A stretch of DNA of 64,000 bases from NCBI RefSeq assembly GCF_011046735.1, contig NZ_CP049258.1, positions 5,784,001-5,848,000 of the forward strand, given 5' to 3'. The notes beneath the pieces were generated by a model. The model did no database searches. It was not told the DNA's origin and saw nothing but the letters and a program-made list of their open reading frames with translations. The position numbers and the translations under genes are program-made. Shown piece by piece: positions 17,199-27,094 of the stretch. Source of the DNA: Nordella sp. HKS 07 (GTDB taxonomy: Bacteria > Pseudomonadota > Alphaproteobacteria > Rhizobiales > Aestuariivirgaceae). Each line of letters begins with the position of its first letter. Position 1 is the first letter of the stretch.

Positions 17199-19843
17199 TC
17201 ACTTCGTCGGGTGTGGCGGCTTTCTTGGCGCGCTTCGGGGCCGCCTTCTTGGCCGGTGCCTTCTTCGCGGCAGCCTTCTTGGCGGGGGCCTTGGCTTCGC
17301 CCTTTGGCTTGCCGGCCTTCTTCGCCTTGCCCTTGCCGGCACGCGCCGCAAGAAGCGCGACCGCTTCCTCGATCGTCGTCTCTTCCGGGGGCTTGTCGCC
17401 CGGCAGCGTGGCGTTGACCTTGCCCCATTTCACATAGGGCCCGTAGCGTCCCGTCATCACATGGATCGGGCCGCCGCCGTCGGGATGCGCGCCCAGGTCC
17501 TTGAGCGCACCCGGCCGCTTGCGGTTGGCGTTCTTTTCCTTCTTCTCGGCGAGGAGATCGACGGCGCGATTAAGGCCGACGGTGTAGACGTCTTCGGGAT
17601 CACTCAGCGTGGCGTAGACACCGTCATGCAGGATGAAGGGGCCGAAGCGCCCGAAATTCGCAACGATCGGCTTACCGGTCTCGGGATGGAGCCCTACCTC
17701 ACGCGGCAGCGACAGGAGTCTGAGCGCCAATTCGAGATCGATGCTCGAGGGGTCGGTCTTCTTCGGGATGGACGCGCGACGTGGTTTCTCGCCTTCCGCT
17801 GCTTCGCCCAGTTGCAGATAGGGACCGAAACGGCCATCGCGCCGGGTGACGGGCTGGCCGGTTTCAGGGTCATTGCCGATCAGAATGCCTTCCGCCGGCA
17901 CCGCTTCGCCCGAACCGTTGCCCGGGGTGATCTGACGTGTGAACCGGCACTCCGGATAGTTCGAGCAGCCAACAAAAGCGCCGAACTTGCCGAGCTTGAG
18001 CGACAGCTGGCCGTCGGAGCAGGACGGGCAGGCGCGCGCCGGTTGGCCGTCGGTGCGTTCGGGGAAGACATGGGGACCCAGAATCTCGTTCAGCGCATCG
18101 AGCACATTGGTGATGCGCAGTTCCTGGATTTCGCCGACGGCGCCGGTGAAGTTCAGCCAGAAGTCGCGCAATACCGCCTTCCAGTCGATCTCGCCATTGG
18201 AGATCCGGTCGAGTTGCTCCTCCAGATTGGCGGTGAAGTCATACTCGACATAGCGCTTGAAGAAGGCTTCGAGAAACGCGGTTACCAGGCGGCCCTTGTC
18301 TTCCGGGACGAGGCGTTTCTTGTCGACCCTCATATAACCGCGGTCGCGCAGCACCGAGAAGATGGCCGTATAGGTCGAAGGCCGGCCGATGCCGAGCTCT
18401 TCCATCTTCTTGATGAGAGAAGCTTCCGAGTAGCGCGGCGGCGGTTCGGTGAAATGCTGCTCAGGCGTGATCGAGCGGACGCCAACGCCATCGCCGCGCG
18501 CCAGAGTAGGCAGGCGCCGGGCATCCTCGTCCTCTTCATCGTCGAGCCCTTCCTGGTAGAGTTTCAGGAAGCCGTCGAACTTCACCACCGATCCGGTGGC
18601 GCGGAAGGAATAGGATTTGCCGTCATCGCCCTTGGCGCCGATATCGGCGGTGGTGCGCTCGATCTCGGCGCTCTCCATCTGGCTTGCGATGGTGCGCTTC
18701 CAGATCAGCTCATAGAGCGCCATCTGGTCGGGATCGAGAGTGCGCCGGAGATTCTCCGGGAAACGGAACAGATCGGTCGGGCGGATGGCTTCATGCGCTT
18801 CCTGCGCATTCTTGGCCTTGGTCGTGTATTTGCGCGGAACCGACGGCAGATAAGGCTCGCCGAAGCGCTTCAGGATGGCATTGCGCGTCGCGGCGATCGC
18901 CTCGCCGGCGAGATCGACGCCGTCGGTACGCATATAGGTGATGAGGCCGGTGACCTCGCCGCCGATATTGACGCCTTCATAGAGGCGCTGAGCCACCTGC
19001 ATCGTCTTGGCGGATGAGAAGCCGAGCTTCCGCGAGGCCTCCTGCTGCAGTGTCGCGGTACGGAAAGGCGGATAAGGATGGCGCTTGACCGGCTTCGACT
19101 CGATCGTGTCGACGGTGAAGCGCGCGCCCTTGATCGCCGAGACGATCGCCTTGGCGGATGCCTCGTTCGAGATGTCGAGCTTGCCCAGGCGTTTGCCGTC
19201 GATGGCAGCGAGCCGTGCGCCGAAAGCATCACCGCGCGGCGAGGTGAAGGCGCCGTCGATGGTCCAGTATTCCTGCGCCTTGAAGGCCTCGATCTCGAGC
19301 TCGCGATCGCAGATGAGACGCAGCGCCACCGACTGCACGCGTCCGGCCGAGCGCGAGCCCGGCAATTTGCGCCACAGCACGGGGGAGAGCGTGAAGCCGA
19401 CGAGATAATCGAGCGCGCGGCGCGCGAGATAGGCATCGACGAGCGCCGCATCGACCTGGCGCGGGTGCTTCATCGCCTCGAGCACCGATTGCTTGGTGAT
19501 CGCGTTGAACACCACCCGTTCTATGTCCTTGCCCTTGAGAGCGCCTTTCTTCTTCAGGATCTCCAGAACGTGCCAGGAAATGGCCTCCCCCCTCGCGGTC
19601 GGGGTCGGTAGCGAGGATCAGCCGGTCGCTGTTCTTAAGAGCCGCGGCGATGTCGGAGACGCGCTTGGCCGACTTGCCGTCGACCTCCCAGGACATGGCG
19701 AAGTCTTCGTCGGGGCGCACCGAGCCGTCTTTGGGCGGCAGATCGCGCACGTGACCATAGGAGGCGAGGACGACATAGTCCTTGCCCAGATACTTGTTGA
19801 TCGTTTTGGCCTTTGCAGGCGATTCGACGACGACGACTGTCAT
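17191..19843 (-). CDS. topA: DNA topoisomerase I, reading frame broken by one extra base in a G run
   Basis: Type IA topoisomerase that relaxes negative supercoils, about 883 residues when restored. The first frame (from 19843) carries the Toprim start TVVVESPAKAKTINKYLGKD and reaches ATDPDREG, then runs out of register. The second (to 17191) resumes with AISWHVLEI-type sequence and holds the active-site Tyr in GLITYMRTDGVDLAG, the EPPPRYSEASLIKKMEELGI region, a zinc finger (ACPSCSDGQLS, VGCSNYPECRFT) and a lysine/alanine-rich tail. Removing one base from the run at 19587-19592 restores DREGEAISWHVLE exactly. Since topA is normally essential, I treat this as a probable sequence error in a functional gene. 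It overlaps rnr by 8 bases. Confidence 0.9.
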
Positions 19844-20084
19844 TTATCTTGCGATCTGAAAACTAGGACGGGGCTCATATAGGGATCGTTTCCGGCCCGC
19901 AAGCCTTGTGGAAAGCGATTCCACGGGAAGTTGAACTCTTAAGGTTGATGGATACAACCTAAGGTTATTCAGGGCCTATGCCGCGGATATATAAGCAAGC
20001 GTCCCTGGAAAGCAACTGCCCTAAGGTAATTGCGGGAGGGGGATCTGCCTCGGGCCCGTAACACGTGAGGTCAATAAGCGCGCT

Positions 20085-20100
20085 CCGCCGGGAACGGCGG
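20085..20100 (-). terminator. Short GC hairpin just after dprA
   Basis: CCGCCG-GGAA-CGGCGG forms a 6-bp stem with a 4-base loop three bases beyond the dprA stop. Downstream on the minus strand there is only a weak T stretch (GCGCGCTTATT), so termination is plausible but not convincing. The remaining gap to topA (about 19844-20084) shows nothing else I can support. Confidence 0.35.
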
Positions 20101-20103
20101 CCT

Positions 20104-21189
20104 TCAATCTTTCGAAACGAGGGAAACGAGCTGTCGTCCGTGGCGGGTGAGCTTGCCCGCGAGTTCGAGCTCGAGCAACACGCCGAGCACCTGTTGCGCC
20201 GGCACGCCGCTCTCGCGGATCAGATCGTCGACCTCGGTAGGCGCGGGACTCAGGAGTGACAGGATGGCGGCGCGCGTCGAGCCGTCGATCTCCGTCTCGG
20301 GGACAGGACCCGCCGCCGGCGCTTCGGGATGGAGCCGTGGCCGCATTTCGAGAAGTGCGTCCAGGACCTGCTGGCTTTTGCTCAGGAGATGCGCGCCCTC
20401 GCCGATCAGCCGGTTGGTGCCTTCCGCTCTGGGATCGAGGGGCGAGCCCGGCACCGCGAAGACCTCGCGGCCCTGTTCATTGGCGAAGCGCGCGGTGATG
20501 AGCGAGCCCGAGCGCAGAGCGGCCTCGACGACGATCACCGCCCGGCTCATACCGGAAATGATGCGGTTGCGGCGTGGAAAGGAGGTCTCGCGCGGCGTGG
20601 CCCCGGGGGGCATCTCGGAGATGAGAAGCCCGTCTTCACTAATCTTCTTCTGCAGGCCGGCATTTTCAGGCGGATAGGCGATATCTATGCCTGTGCCGAG
20701 AACCGCCACCGTACCTGGCGTGAGCGCGGCCTCATGCGCCGCGGTGTCGATGCCGCGCGCCAGGCCCGAGACGACCGCGAGCCCGGCTGCCGCAAGATCA
20801 GACGCGAAAGTACGGGCGAGGCGCTTGCCATTGGCGGAAGCGTTGCGCGAGCCCACGATCGCCACCGCGTCCCGCGCTACGAGTGCCGTCTTTCCCTTGA
20901 TGCAAATGAGGGGTGGCGCGCCGTCGCAATGGCGCAGGAGCGGCGGATAGTCCGGCTCAGGTTTCGCGACGAAGCGGGCGCCCGCTGCCGCGGCTCTGTC
21001 GAACTCGGCTTGCGCGTCCGCAATGCCGTAGATCTTGATCGGGCGCTTGCGGGTGAGATCGGGGAGAGCGTCCAGCGCTTCGGTGGCGCTGCCGAATTTC
21101 TCAAGAAGCTGATCGAAAACGATCGCACCGACATTCTCGCTGCGGATCAGGCGCAGCCAATCGAGCCGCTCCTGATCCGTCAGGATCAT
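20104..21189 (-). CDS. dprA: DNA-processing protein DprA
   Basis: A 361-residue protein that loads RecA onto incoming single-stranded DNA during natural transformation. The Rossmann-like core is clear: VAIVGSRNASANGKRLAR, LAVVSGLARGIDTAAHEAAL, SFPRRNRIISGMSRAVIVVE and the later SGSLITARFANEQGREVFAV. A C-terminal winged-helix segment (RAAILSLLSPAPTEVDDLIR) follows. The ATG at 21189 is chosen because it overlaps the plsY stop as ATGA and has family-like sequence right after it. The frame extends to 21327 inside plsY without support. DprA is widely kept in bacteria not known to be transformable, so competence should not be inferred from it alone. Confidence 0.94.
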   Translation of the reverse strand: MILTDQERLDWLRLIRSENVGAIVFDQLLEKFGSATEALDALPDLTRKRPIKIYGIADAQAEFDRAAAAGARFVAKPEPDYPPLLRHCDGAPPLICIKGKTALVARDAVAIVGSRNASANGKRLARTFASDLAAAGLAVVSGLARGIDTAAHEAALTPGTVAVLGTGIDIAYPPENAGLQKKISEDGLLISEMPPGATPRETSFPRRNRIISGMSRAVIVVEAALRSGSLITARFANEQGREVFAVPGSPLDPRAEGTNRLIGEGAHLLSKSQQVLDALLEMRPRLHPEAPAAGPVPETEIDGSTRAAILSLLSPAPTEVDDLIRESGVPAQQVLGVLLELELAGKLTRHGRQLVSLVSKD

Positions 21190-21803
21190 GTTTTGGAGCC
21201 GAGTTTGATCTTCGCTTCCTGGCCCTTGAGCAGGCGGGCGATATTCTCGTGATGCATGATCCAGATCAGCGCCGCGAGCAGGATGAGCGGAAACACCAGG
21301 GTAGGCTTGCCGAGGAACCAGGCCCACAGCGGGCTCAAGGCTGATGCCGTCAGGGCGGAAAGCGACGAGATGCGGAAAATGAACGCCATGGCGAGCCAGA
21401 CGGCAAGGAAGATAAGGCCCAGCGGCCAGTAGAGGCCGAACAGGATGCCGATATTGGTGGCGACGCCCTTACCGCCCTTGAAGCCGAGCCAGACGGGGAA
21501 GAGATGTCCGGCGAAGGCGGCAAGCCCGGCGATGAGGCCGGCGGTCTCGCCCCCGAGCGCCTTCATCAGCAGGATCGGGATGGTCCCCTTTACAGCGTCG
21601 GCAATGAGAGTTGCCGCGGCGAGCTTCTTGTTGCCGGTGCGCAGCACATTGGTGGCGCCGATATTGCCGGAGCCGATGGCGCGCACATCACCCAGGCCCG
21701 CCCAGCGGGTGAACAGGAGGCCAAAGGGAATGGAACCCGACAGATAGCCGAGCAGGGCGGCCATGATCGCCATGGCCGGCGTAACCGCCGCGAAATCGAG
21801 CAT
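21186..21803 (-). CDS. plsY: Acyl-phosphate:glycerol-3-phosphate acyltransferase PlsY
   Basis: A 205-residue inner-membrane enzyme making lysophosphatidate from acyl-phosphate and glycerol-3-phosphate. Hydrophobic segments alternate with conserved loops: LSGSIPFGLL, IGSGNIGATNVLRTGNK and FKGGKGVATNIG, the three PlsY motifs. The ATG at 21803 follows GGAGGGATTG; the TTG at 21806 is less likely. It lies in the minus-strand run pyrB-pyrC-plsY-dprA, an order found in many alphaproteobacteria, and overlaps dprA by 4 bases. Confidence 0.95.
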   Translation of the reverse strand: MLDFAAVTPAMAIMAALLGYLSGSIPFGLLFTRWAGLGDVRAIGSGNIGATNVLRTGNKKLAAATLIADAVKGTIPILLMKALGGETAGLIAGLAAFAGHLFPVWLGFKGGKGVATNIGILFGLYWPLGLIFLAVWLAMAFIFRISSLSALTASALSPLWAWFLGKPTLVFPLILLAALIWIMHHENIARLLKGQEAKIKLGSKT

Positions 21804-21817
21804 CAATCCCTCCCGCT

Positions 21818-21864
21818 CCCTTCGACCCTCACCCCGAGGGGGCCGCGCCGGGGCCCTCGAAGGG
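21818..21864. repeat. Intergenic palindrome between plsY and pyrC
   Basis: CCCTTCGA (21818-21825) pairs with TCGAAGGG (21857-21864) around a GC-rich interior (GAGGGGGCCGCGCCGGGGCC). It lies in the 74-base gap between the pyrC stop and the plsY start and resembles the CCTTCGAGG-type palindrome at 13747-13782. It could act as a weak transcript barrier between pyrBC and plsY-dprA. Confidence 0.5.
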
Positions 21865-21877
21865 TGTCGAGTCCCGC

Positions 21878-23200
21878 TTATCCGGCGGGATCGTACGCAT
21901 AGACGGTACGTCCCGCAACGACCGTTTCGAGTACGCGGCCTTCCAGCGTGCGGTGCTCGAAAGGCGAATTCTTCGAGCGCGAGCGCAGGACGTGATCCTC
22001 CACCGTCCAGCTTTGTTGAATATCGGCGAGGGTGAAATCGGCCGGCGCACCCGGCGCCAGGCGTCCCGCCTCCAGACCCAATATCTGTGCGGGCTTGGTG
22101 GAGAGCGCGTCGATGAGCCGGGTGAGTGGGACGCCGTCATTGTGATGCACGCTGAGGCTCGCCGAGAACAGAGTCTCGAGGCCGATGGCGCCGAACTCGG
22201 CTTCGGCAAAAGGCAGCCGTTTGGTGTCGGCGCTCTGCGGATCATGGCTCGACACGATGACGTCGATCGTGCCGTCAAGGACGCCTTCGACCAGCGCGCG
22301 CCGGTCGTCCTCCGCGCGCAAGGGCGGCGATAATTTGAAGAAGGTGCGATAGGCGCCGATATCGTTCTCGTTGAGGACGAGGTGATTGACCGAGACACCG
22401 CACGTGACGGGGAGGCCACGGGCCTTGGCTGCGCGGATGACCTCGACCGACATGCGGCAGGAGACCTGCGAAACGTGATAGCGGGCGCCTGTCGCTTCAA
22501 CGAGGCGCAGATCGCGCTCGATCATGATCACTTCCGAGACCGCGAGCGTGCCCGATAGCCCAAGCCGGCTCGCCGTCTCGCTGGCATTCATGACGCCGGT
22601 GGCGAGGGTAGGCTCCTCGGCATGCTGCACCACCAGCATGTCGAAGTCCTTGGCATAGGCCAGGGCGCGGCGGAACAGACGCGCATTGGCGACCGATTTG
22701 TTGCCGTCGGTGACGGCGACGGCGCCCGCCTCCTGCAGCGTGCCGATCTCGGTCATGAGCTCGCCGCCGAGCCCCTTGGTAAGGGCGGCCATCGGAGCGA
22801 CGCGCACGATCGCGGTATCGCGCGCCCGCCGCAGGATGAAATCGACGATTGCCGCATCGTCGATGACGGGATTGGTGTTGGGCATCACGATCATGGTGGT
22901 GATGCCGCCGGCCGCGGCCGCCTCCGAGGCGGTGGCCAGCGTCTCGCGATATTCGTTGCCGGGCTCGCCGGTGAAGACGCGCATGTCGATGAGACCGGGC
23001 ACGAGGATTCTGCCCTTGCAGTCGAATGTCGTGGTGCCGGCGCCGGCGGACTGTGCCGTCACCTTCGGCCCCGCGGCCAGGATCCAGCCGTCTTCGATCA
23101 GCAATCCGCCTTTTTCATCAAGGCCTTGCGCCGGGTCGATGAGACGGGCGTTGAGATAGGCCTTGCGCCCCGCCGAATGTTTTGCCGATGGTGCCATCAT
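21878..23200 (-). CDS. pyrC: Dihydroorotase-like protein lacking the HxH metal motif (PyrC'-type)
   Basis: A 440-residue amidohydrolase-fold protein next to pyrB. Active dihydroorotases have D-x-H-x-H after the first strand. Here the equivalent reads [15 protein letters not shown], with Arg and Phe where the two metal-binding histidines should be. The rest of the family pattern is kept ([38 protein letters not shown]). Such catalytically defective homologues are known as partners that assemble with aspartate carbamoyltransferase, with a separate active dihydroorotase elsewhere in the genome. I infer that role here. The start at 23200 overlaps the pyrB stop (ATGA). Annotation as an active enzyme in pyrimidine synthesis would be unsafe. 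Confidence 0.85.
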   Translation of the reverse strand: MMAPSAKHSAGRKAYLNARLIDPAQGLDEKGGLLIEDGWILAAGPKVTAQSAGAGTTTFDCKGRILVPGLIDMRVFTGEPGNEYRETLATASEAAAAGGITTMIVMPNTNPVIDDAAIVDFILRRARDTAIVRVAPMAALTKGLGGELMTEIGTLQEAGAVAVTDGNKSVANARLFRRALAYAKDFDMLVVQHAEEPTLATGVMNASETASRLGLSGTLAVSEVIMIERDLRLVEATGARYHVSQVSCRMSVEVIRAAKARGLPVTCGVSVNHLVLNENDIGAYRTFFKLSPPLRAEDDRRALVEGVLDGTIDVIVSSHDPQSADTKRLPFAEAEFGAIGLETLFSASLSVHHNDGVPLTRLIDALSTKPAQILGLEAGRLAPGAPADFTLADIQQSWTVEDHVLRSRSKNSPFEHRTLEGRVLETVVAGRTVYAYDPAG

Positions 23201-24159
23201 GCGTTGCCGCCTCCCGGCAGATTGCGGGCGAGCGCGTCGAGCACGGCCATGCGCACCGCGACCCCCATTTCCACTTGTTCGCGGATCACCGACTGCACAC
23301 CGTCGGCGACATTGGAGTCGATCTCGATGCCGCGATTCATCGGACCCGGATGCATCACCAGCGCGTCGGGCTTGGCGAATCTAAGCTTCTCCTCGTCGAG
23401 CCCGTAGAAGCGGTAATATTCGCGCACCGACGGCACGAAGGCGCCGCTCATGCGCTCGAGCTGGAGCCTCAGCATCATCACCACATCGGCGCCTTCGATA
23501 CCATCACGCATATTGCGATGGACCTCGACGCCGAAATGATGCGCCGCCGTCGGCAGCAGCGTCGAAGGCGCCACAACGCGTACCCGGGCGCCGAGCTTGT
23601 TGAGAAGGTGGATATTCGAGCGTGCCACGCGCGAATGCAGCACGTCGCCGCAGATCGCCACGATCAGGCCCTCGATGCGGCCCTTGCGGCGGCGGATGGT
23701 GAGGGCGTCGAGCAGCGCCTGGGTCGGGTGTTCATGCTGGCCGTCGCCGGCATTGATGACGGCGCAGGAGACTTTCTGCGCGAGTAGCTCCGCGGCACCC
23801 GAGGAGGGATGGCGCACCACCAGTATGTCGGGATGCATGGCGTTGAGCGTCATCGCGGTGTCGAGCACCGTTTCGCCCTTGGATAGGGCGGAGGTCGACA
23901 CTGCCATGTTGAGCACATCGGCGCCGAGCCGCTTGCCGGCGAGCTCGAAGGAGCTCTGTGTACGGGTCGAGGCCTCGAAGAACAGGTTGATCTGGGTGCG
24001 CCCCGACAGCACCGCCTGGCGCTTGTCGATTTGCCGGCTCACCTCGACATAACGCTCGCCGAGATCGAGGAGCGTTACGATTTCCTGAGCTGAAAGAGCT
24101 TCGATACCCAGCAGATGCTGGCCTTCGATGAGGCGTTTGGGATTGCGCGCTTGGGTCAT
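23197..24159 (-). CDS. pyrB: Aspartate carbamoyltransferase catalytic subunit
   Basis: A 320-residue enzyme catalysing carbamoyl phosphate plus aspartate to carbamoyl-aspartate in pyrimidine synthesis. The carbamoyl-phosphate loop [20 protein letters not shown] is at about residues 59-78, with [12 protein letters not shown] and the aspartate-domain stretch [13 protein letters not shown] later. The ATG at 24159 starts [20 protein letters not shown]; the frame runs further up but has no family likeness there. No pyrI regulatory subunit is seen, fitting the PyrB/PyrC' assembly type. It is the first gene of the pyrB-pyrC-plsY-dprA run. Confidence 0.96.
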   Translation of the reverse strand: MTQARNPKRLIEGQHLLGIEALSAQEIVTLLDLGERYVEVSRQIDKRQAVLSGRTQINLFFEASTRTQSSFELAGKRLGADVLNMAVSTSALSKGETVLDTAMTLNAMHPDILVVRHPSSGAAELLAQKVSCAVINAGDGQHEHPTQALLDALTIRRRKGRIEGLIVAICGDVLHSRVARSNIHLLNKLGARVRVVAPSTLLPTAAHHFGVEVHRNMRDGIEGADVVMMLRLQLERMSGAFVPSVREYYRFYGLDEEKLRFAKPDALVMHPGPMNRGIEIDSNVADGVQSVIREQVEMGVAVRMAVLDALARNLPGGGNA

Positions 24160-24312
24160 CGAAGGCCACTGTCTAGGGACGATTCCTCGCCCCGGCAAGC
24201 GCCAATGCGGGCCTGTGGGAAAGTTTATGAGCGGCGCGGGCGATTCAGGCGCGATGGACGTCGGGGCACCCGGGCTTGCCTGCGTGGCCCACACCGAAGA
24301 AAATGACCCTGG

Positions 24313-25050
24313 ATGGCTCAAAAAGCACGATCCTTGCGTCTGACACCGGGCCTTGTTGCCCAGGTCCCCCCTTATGTCGGGGAAGCGCCGGCGCTACCTG
24401 GCGCGCCAGTGTCGGACGCCGAATATGACGAGGTCCTGCGTGAAATCCTGGAGAGCGCTCCGTCGCGGCATGACGTCTGGCTGTTCGCCTTTGGATCTTT
24501 GATCTGGAATCCTGCCTGCGACACCGTTGAAAGCCGGTCCGCCACGGTCCGTGGCTGGCGGCGGTCTTTTTGCCTCGGCTGGGACAGGTGGTTCAGGGGA
24601 TGTGAGGCGCGTCCGGGTCTCATGCTGTCACTCGATCGCGGCGGTCAGTGCCGGGGGGTGGCCTATCGGCTGCCACCCGATGCGATCGAAGCGAATCTGA
24701 GGAAATTGCTCCGTCGCGAGATCAGGACGTCGTCGAGGGCACATCTGCCACGCTGGCTGACGATCGAGACGACGACGGATAAGTTCCGCGCGCTGGCCTT
24801 CGTCATCAATCGGCACGGGGAGCGCTATATCGGTGGACTCTCGCTTGAAACGGTTGCGGATACGCTCGCGACGGCCGCCGGTCCCGTCGGAACCATGGCG
24901 GATTATCTGTGCAGCACCGTCCGCCATCTCGAGGAATTGGGGATTCGCGACAGGCAATTGTGGCGCTTGCAGGAACTGGTCTCCGACCGGATCGAGGCGA
25001 CAACACGATCTCAGAAAAGCGCGGGAATGGCGGGACAGGGTCGACTGTGA
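24313..25050 (+). CDS. chaC: ChaC-family gamma-glutamylcyclotransferase
   Basis: A 245-residue protein of the ChaC group, which cleaves glutathione to 5-oxoproline and Cys-Gly in the cytosol. The nucleotide-like loop [10 protein letters not shown] (about residues 58-67) is diagnostic, and the expected catalytic Glu is present in [10 protein letters not shown] (about Glu136). [20 protein letters not shown] matches the C-terminal part of the family. It is divergent from pyrB, with about 150 bases between. Two large hairpins follow the gene. Confidence 0.9.
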   Translation: MAQKARSLRLTPGLVAQVPPYVGEAPALPGAPVSDAEYDEVLREILESAPSRHDVWLFAFGSLIWNPACDTVESRSATVRGWRRSFCLGWDRWFRGCEARPGLMLSLDRGGQCRGVAYRLPPDAIEANLRKLLRREIRTSSRAHLPRWLTIETTTDKFRALAFVINRHGERYIGGLSLETVADTLATAAGPVGTMADYLCSTVRHLEELGIRDRQLWRLQELVSDRIEATTRSQKSAGMAGQGRL

Positions 25051-25074
25051 ATGGACGACCGGACAGTTTGCCAA

Positions 25075-25150
25075 CTAGTGTCCCGAATCCGAAGTTCGCC
25101 ACGAGCCAGCGGGACCTTCCGAGCGAACTTCGGATTCGGAAGGACACTAG
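25075..25150. repeat. Hairpin element 1, CTAGTGT-ended
   Basis: The left arm begins CTAGTGTCC then CGAATCCGAAGTTCGC. The right arm (25123-25150), read backwards, has the same two blocks separated by an extra TTC. The arms thus match over 25 bases apart from one 3-base asymmetry, with about 23 unpaired bases in the middle. It shares its CTAGTGT ends and a GAAGTTC core with the hairpin at 25165-25240, so the two look like copies of one repeat family. Confidence 0.75.
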
Positions 25151-25164
25151 AAAGCCTAATGATT

Positions 25165-25240
25165 CTAGTGTGCTTTTGAACGCGAAGTTCCTGTCAGTGC
25201 GAGCCTCCTGAAATCAGGAACTTCGCGTTCAGCACACTAG
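25165..25240. repeat. Hairpin element 2, CTAGTGT-ended
   Basis: The left arm (25165-25193) reads CTAGTGTGCT, TTT, GAACGCGAAGTTCCTG. The right arm (25215-25240), read backwards, is the same without the TTT. It is a near-perfect 26-bp inverted repeat with a 3-base asymmetry like that of element 1. The element lies 14 bases after element 1 and 128 bases before the permease start at 25369. The remaining bases to that gene hold only its ribosome site. Confidence 0.75.
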
Positions 25241-25368
25241 CGTGACGCGGGCGCGAAACAATCCCATATTGAGACATGATCACGGGTTGATCTCGTCGCC
25301 GACAGGTTGACTTGCGCTCCGGCGCCCATAATCTGTCACGACAGCTTCACGCCTGGATGGAGATGGTC

Positions 25369-26793
25369 ATGACCGATCTTGCCGCCCGTGCCAGCACGCC
25401 CAACACCGTCACCGTCGAACCGAGCCTGCATCGCGTGATGGGGCCATGGCTTCTGTTGCTGTTCATCGTCGGAGACATTCTCGGCACCGGCATTTATGCG
25501 CTGACCGGCCAAGTCGCCAAGCAGGTGGGCGGTGTGGTCTGGCTGCCCTTCCTGGTGGCCTTCATCGTCGCGCTGATCACCGCCTTCAGCTATCTCGAGC
25601 TCGTCACCAAATATCCGCGCGCGGCGGGCGCGGCGCTCTATACCCACAAGGCCTTCGGCATCCACTTCATCACCTTCATCGTCGCCTTCGCGGTCATGTG
25701 TTCCGGCATCACCTCGGCCTCGACGGCGTCGCGTGCCTTCGCGGCCAACATGTCGAACGCCTTCGACCTGGGGCTTGCCGGTACATTCGGCATCACATTG
25801 ATCGGCCTTCTCTTCATGGGTGTCGTGGCGATCGTCAATTTCCGGGGTGTGGGCGAGAGCGTGAAGGCCAATGTGGTCCTGACCTGCGTCGAGCTGACCG
25901 GTCTCCTGATCATCATCCTTATCGGCCTGTGGGCCATCGGCCTCGGCAATGGCGACGTCTCGCGGATCACTCAGTTCGCCACGGCCGCCGACCGGGGCGC
26001 CTTTTGGTCGGTCATTGCGGCCACCACGCTCGCCTTCTTCGCCATGGTGGGTTTCGAAGATTCCGTCAACATGGCCGAGGAATGCAAGGAGCCGCAGCGC
26101 ATTTTCCCCAAGGTGCTGCTCGCCGGCCTGCTGATCACCGGCGTCATTTATGTGCTGGTGTCGATCTCGGCGGTGACCCTGGTGGCGCCTGAGCAACTGG
26201 GCGAGGGGGAGACGCCACTGCTTCAGGTCGTCCAGGCGGGCGCGCCTGATTTCCCGCTATGGATCTTCGGTTTCATCACCATGTTCGCGGTGGCCAACAG
26301 CGCGCTCATCAACATGCTGATGGCGAGCCGGCTGGTCTATGGCATGAGCCGTGAACATGTCCTGCCGCCTGTATTGGGCAAGGTGCATGCCAGCCGCCGC
26401 ACGCCCTATATCGCCATCGCCTTCACGACGCTGCTCGCCTTCGCGCTCATCACCTTCGTGGGCGAGGTTCCGGCGCTCGGCGGCACGACGGCGCTACTTT
26501 TGCTGTGCGTCTTCACCATCGTGAATATCGCGGTGCTGGTGCTGCGCCGCGACCCCGTGGAGCACAGCCATTTCCGCAGCCCGACTATACTGCCCATTTT
26601 CGGCGCCATATGCTGCGCATTCCTCGCCGGCCCGTGGACCGGGCGTGATCCGGTGCAGTACAAGATCGCCGGCATCCTGATCGGCATCGGCGTCGTGCTC
26701 TGGGTGGTCAATCTGCTGGTCAACCGCGCCATGGGCCAGAAGCCGGCTGAGCCGACCATGGAAACGTCCGGCGGCTCAGGTCCGGTGAACTGA
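25369..26793 (+). CDS. APC-family amino acid permease
   Basis: A 474-residue inner-membrane secondary transporter with about 12 hydrophobic segments. TM1 carries the unwound Gly-rich motif FIVGDILGTGIYALTGQVAK typical of amino acid-polyamine-organocation transporters, followed by YLELVTKYPRAAGAALYTHK in TM2-3. GFEDSVNMAEECKEPQRIFP in the TM6-7 region is also typical. The ATG at 25369 has GGAG six bases upstream; the in-frame TTG at 25312 is not needed. The substrate cannot be told from sequence. There is no partner gene nearby. Confidence 0.88.
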   Translation: MTDLAARASTPNTVTVEPSLHRVMGPWLLLLFIVGDILGTGIYALTGQVAKQVGGVVWLPFLVAFIVALITAFSYLELVTKYPRAAGAALYTHKAFGIHFITFIVAFAVMCSGITSASTASRAFAANMSNAFDLGLAGTFGITLIGLLFMGVVAIVNFRGVGESVKANVVLTCVELTGLLIIILIGLWAIGLGNGDVSRITQFATAADRGAFWSVIAATTLAFFAMVGFEDSVNMAEECKEPQRIFPKVLLAGLLITGVIYVLVSISAVTLVAPEQLGEGETPLLQVVQAGAPDFPLWIFGFITMFAVANSALINMLMASRLVYGMSREHVLPPVLGKVHASRRTPYIAIAFTTLLAFALITFVGEVPALGGTTALLLLCVFTIVNIAVLVLRRDPVEHSHFRSPTILPIFGAICCAFLAGPWTGRDPVQYKIAGILIGIGVVLWVVNLLVNRAMGQKPAEPTMETSGGSGPVN

Positions 26794-26804
26794 GGAACTC
26801 AAAT

Positions 26805-26930
26805 TAGAGCGCCGGGCGTTCTCATGGAATCACCTCGGCGCTCTATCTCTTTGATTTTGCGCATCGGCCCACCCGAGAACCGCTTCGCATGGTCGGGTCA
26901 AGCCCGACCACAAGCTTCTCGGGCCGGTGC
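26805..26930. repeat. Two nested palindromes in the gap after the APC permease
   Basis: TAGAGCGCCG (26805-26814) pairs with CGGCGCTCTA (26836-26845) across 21 bases. Next, CCCGAGAA (26872-26879) pairs with TTCTCGGG (26916-26923), enclosing TGGTCGGG/CCCGACCA (26890-26910). The first could help terminate the permease transcript. The second is a cruciform-like repeat of the kind found between many Hyphomicrobiales genes. The rest of the 300-base gap up to 27094 shows only the ribosome site of the next gene. Confidence 0.6.
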
Positions 26931-27094
26931 TTTAGCCGGGATTGCCAGCAGGCGGCGTTAACCGATTGTAAGCCATATCCGCGCTTGGTCTGAGTGCGTG
27001 TACTTCACACCACAAATTCGCCCCGAATGCCGCGCCAGAATTATTGCCGAGCGTTTCGAGGGAACGACACGTGGATGCCTGGTGGAGTTGTAAT

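Noticed and set aside
16762-19017. A 751-residue plus-strand open frame across the topA-rnr junction
   Set aside because: It is the complement of rnr and topA coding sequence and has no recognisable motif or ribosome site.
19575-19600. Programmed ribosomal frameshift in topA
   Set aside because: No stimulatory structure or conserved slippery design is evident, and other genes in the window show similar run-length errors; sequencing error is simpler.
21878-23200. Catalytically active dihydroorotase
   Set aside because: Both histidines of the first metal motif are replaced by Arg and Phe.
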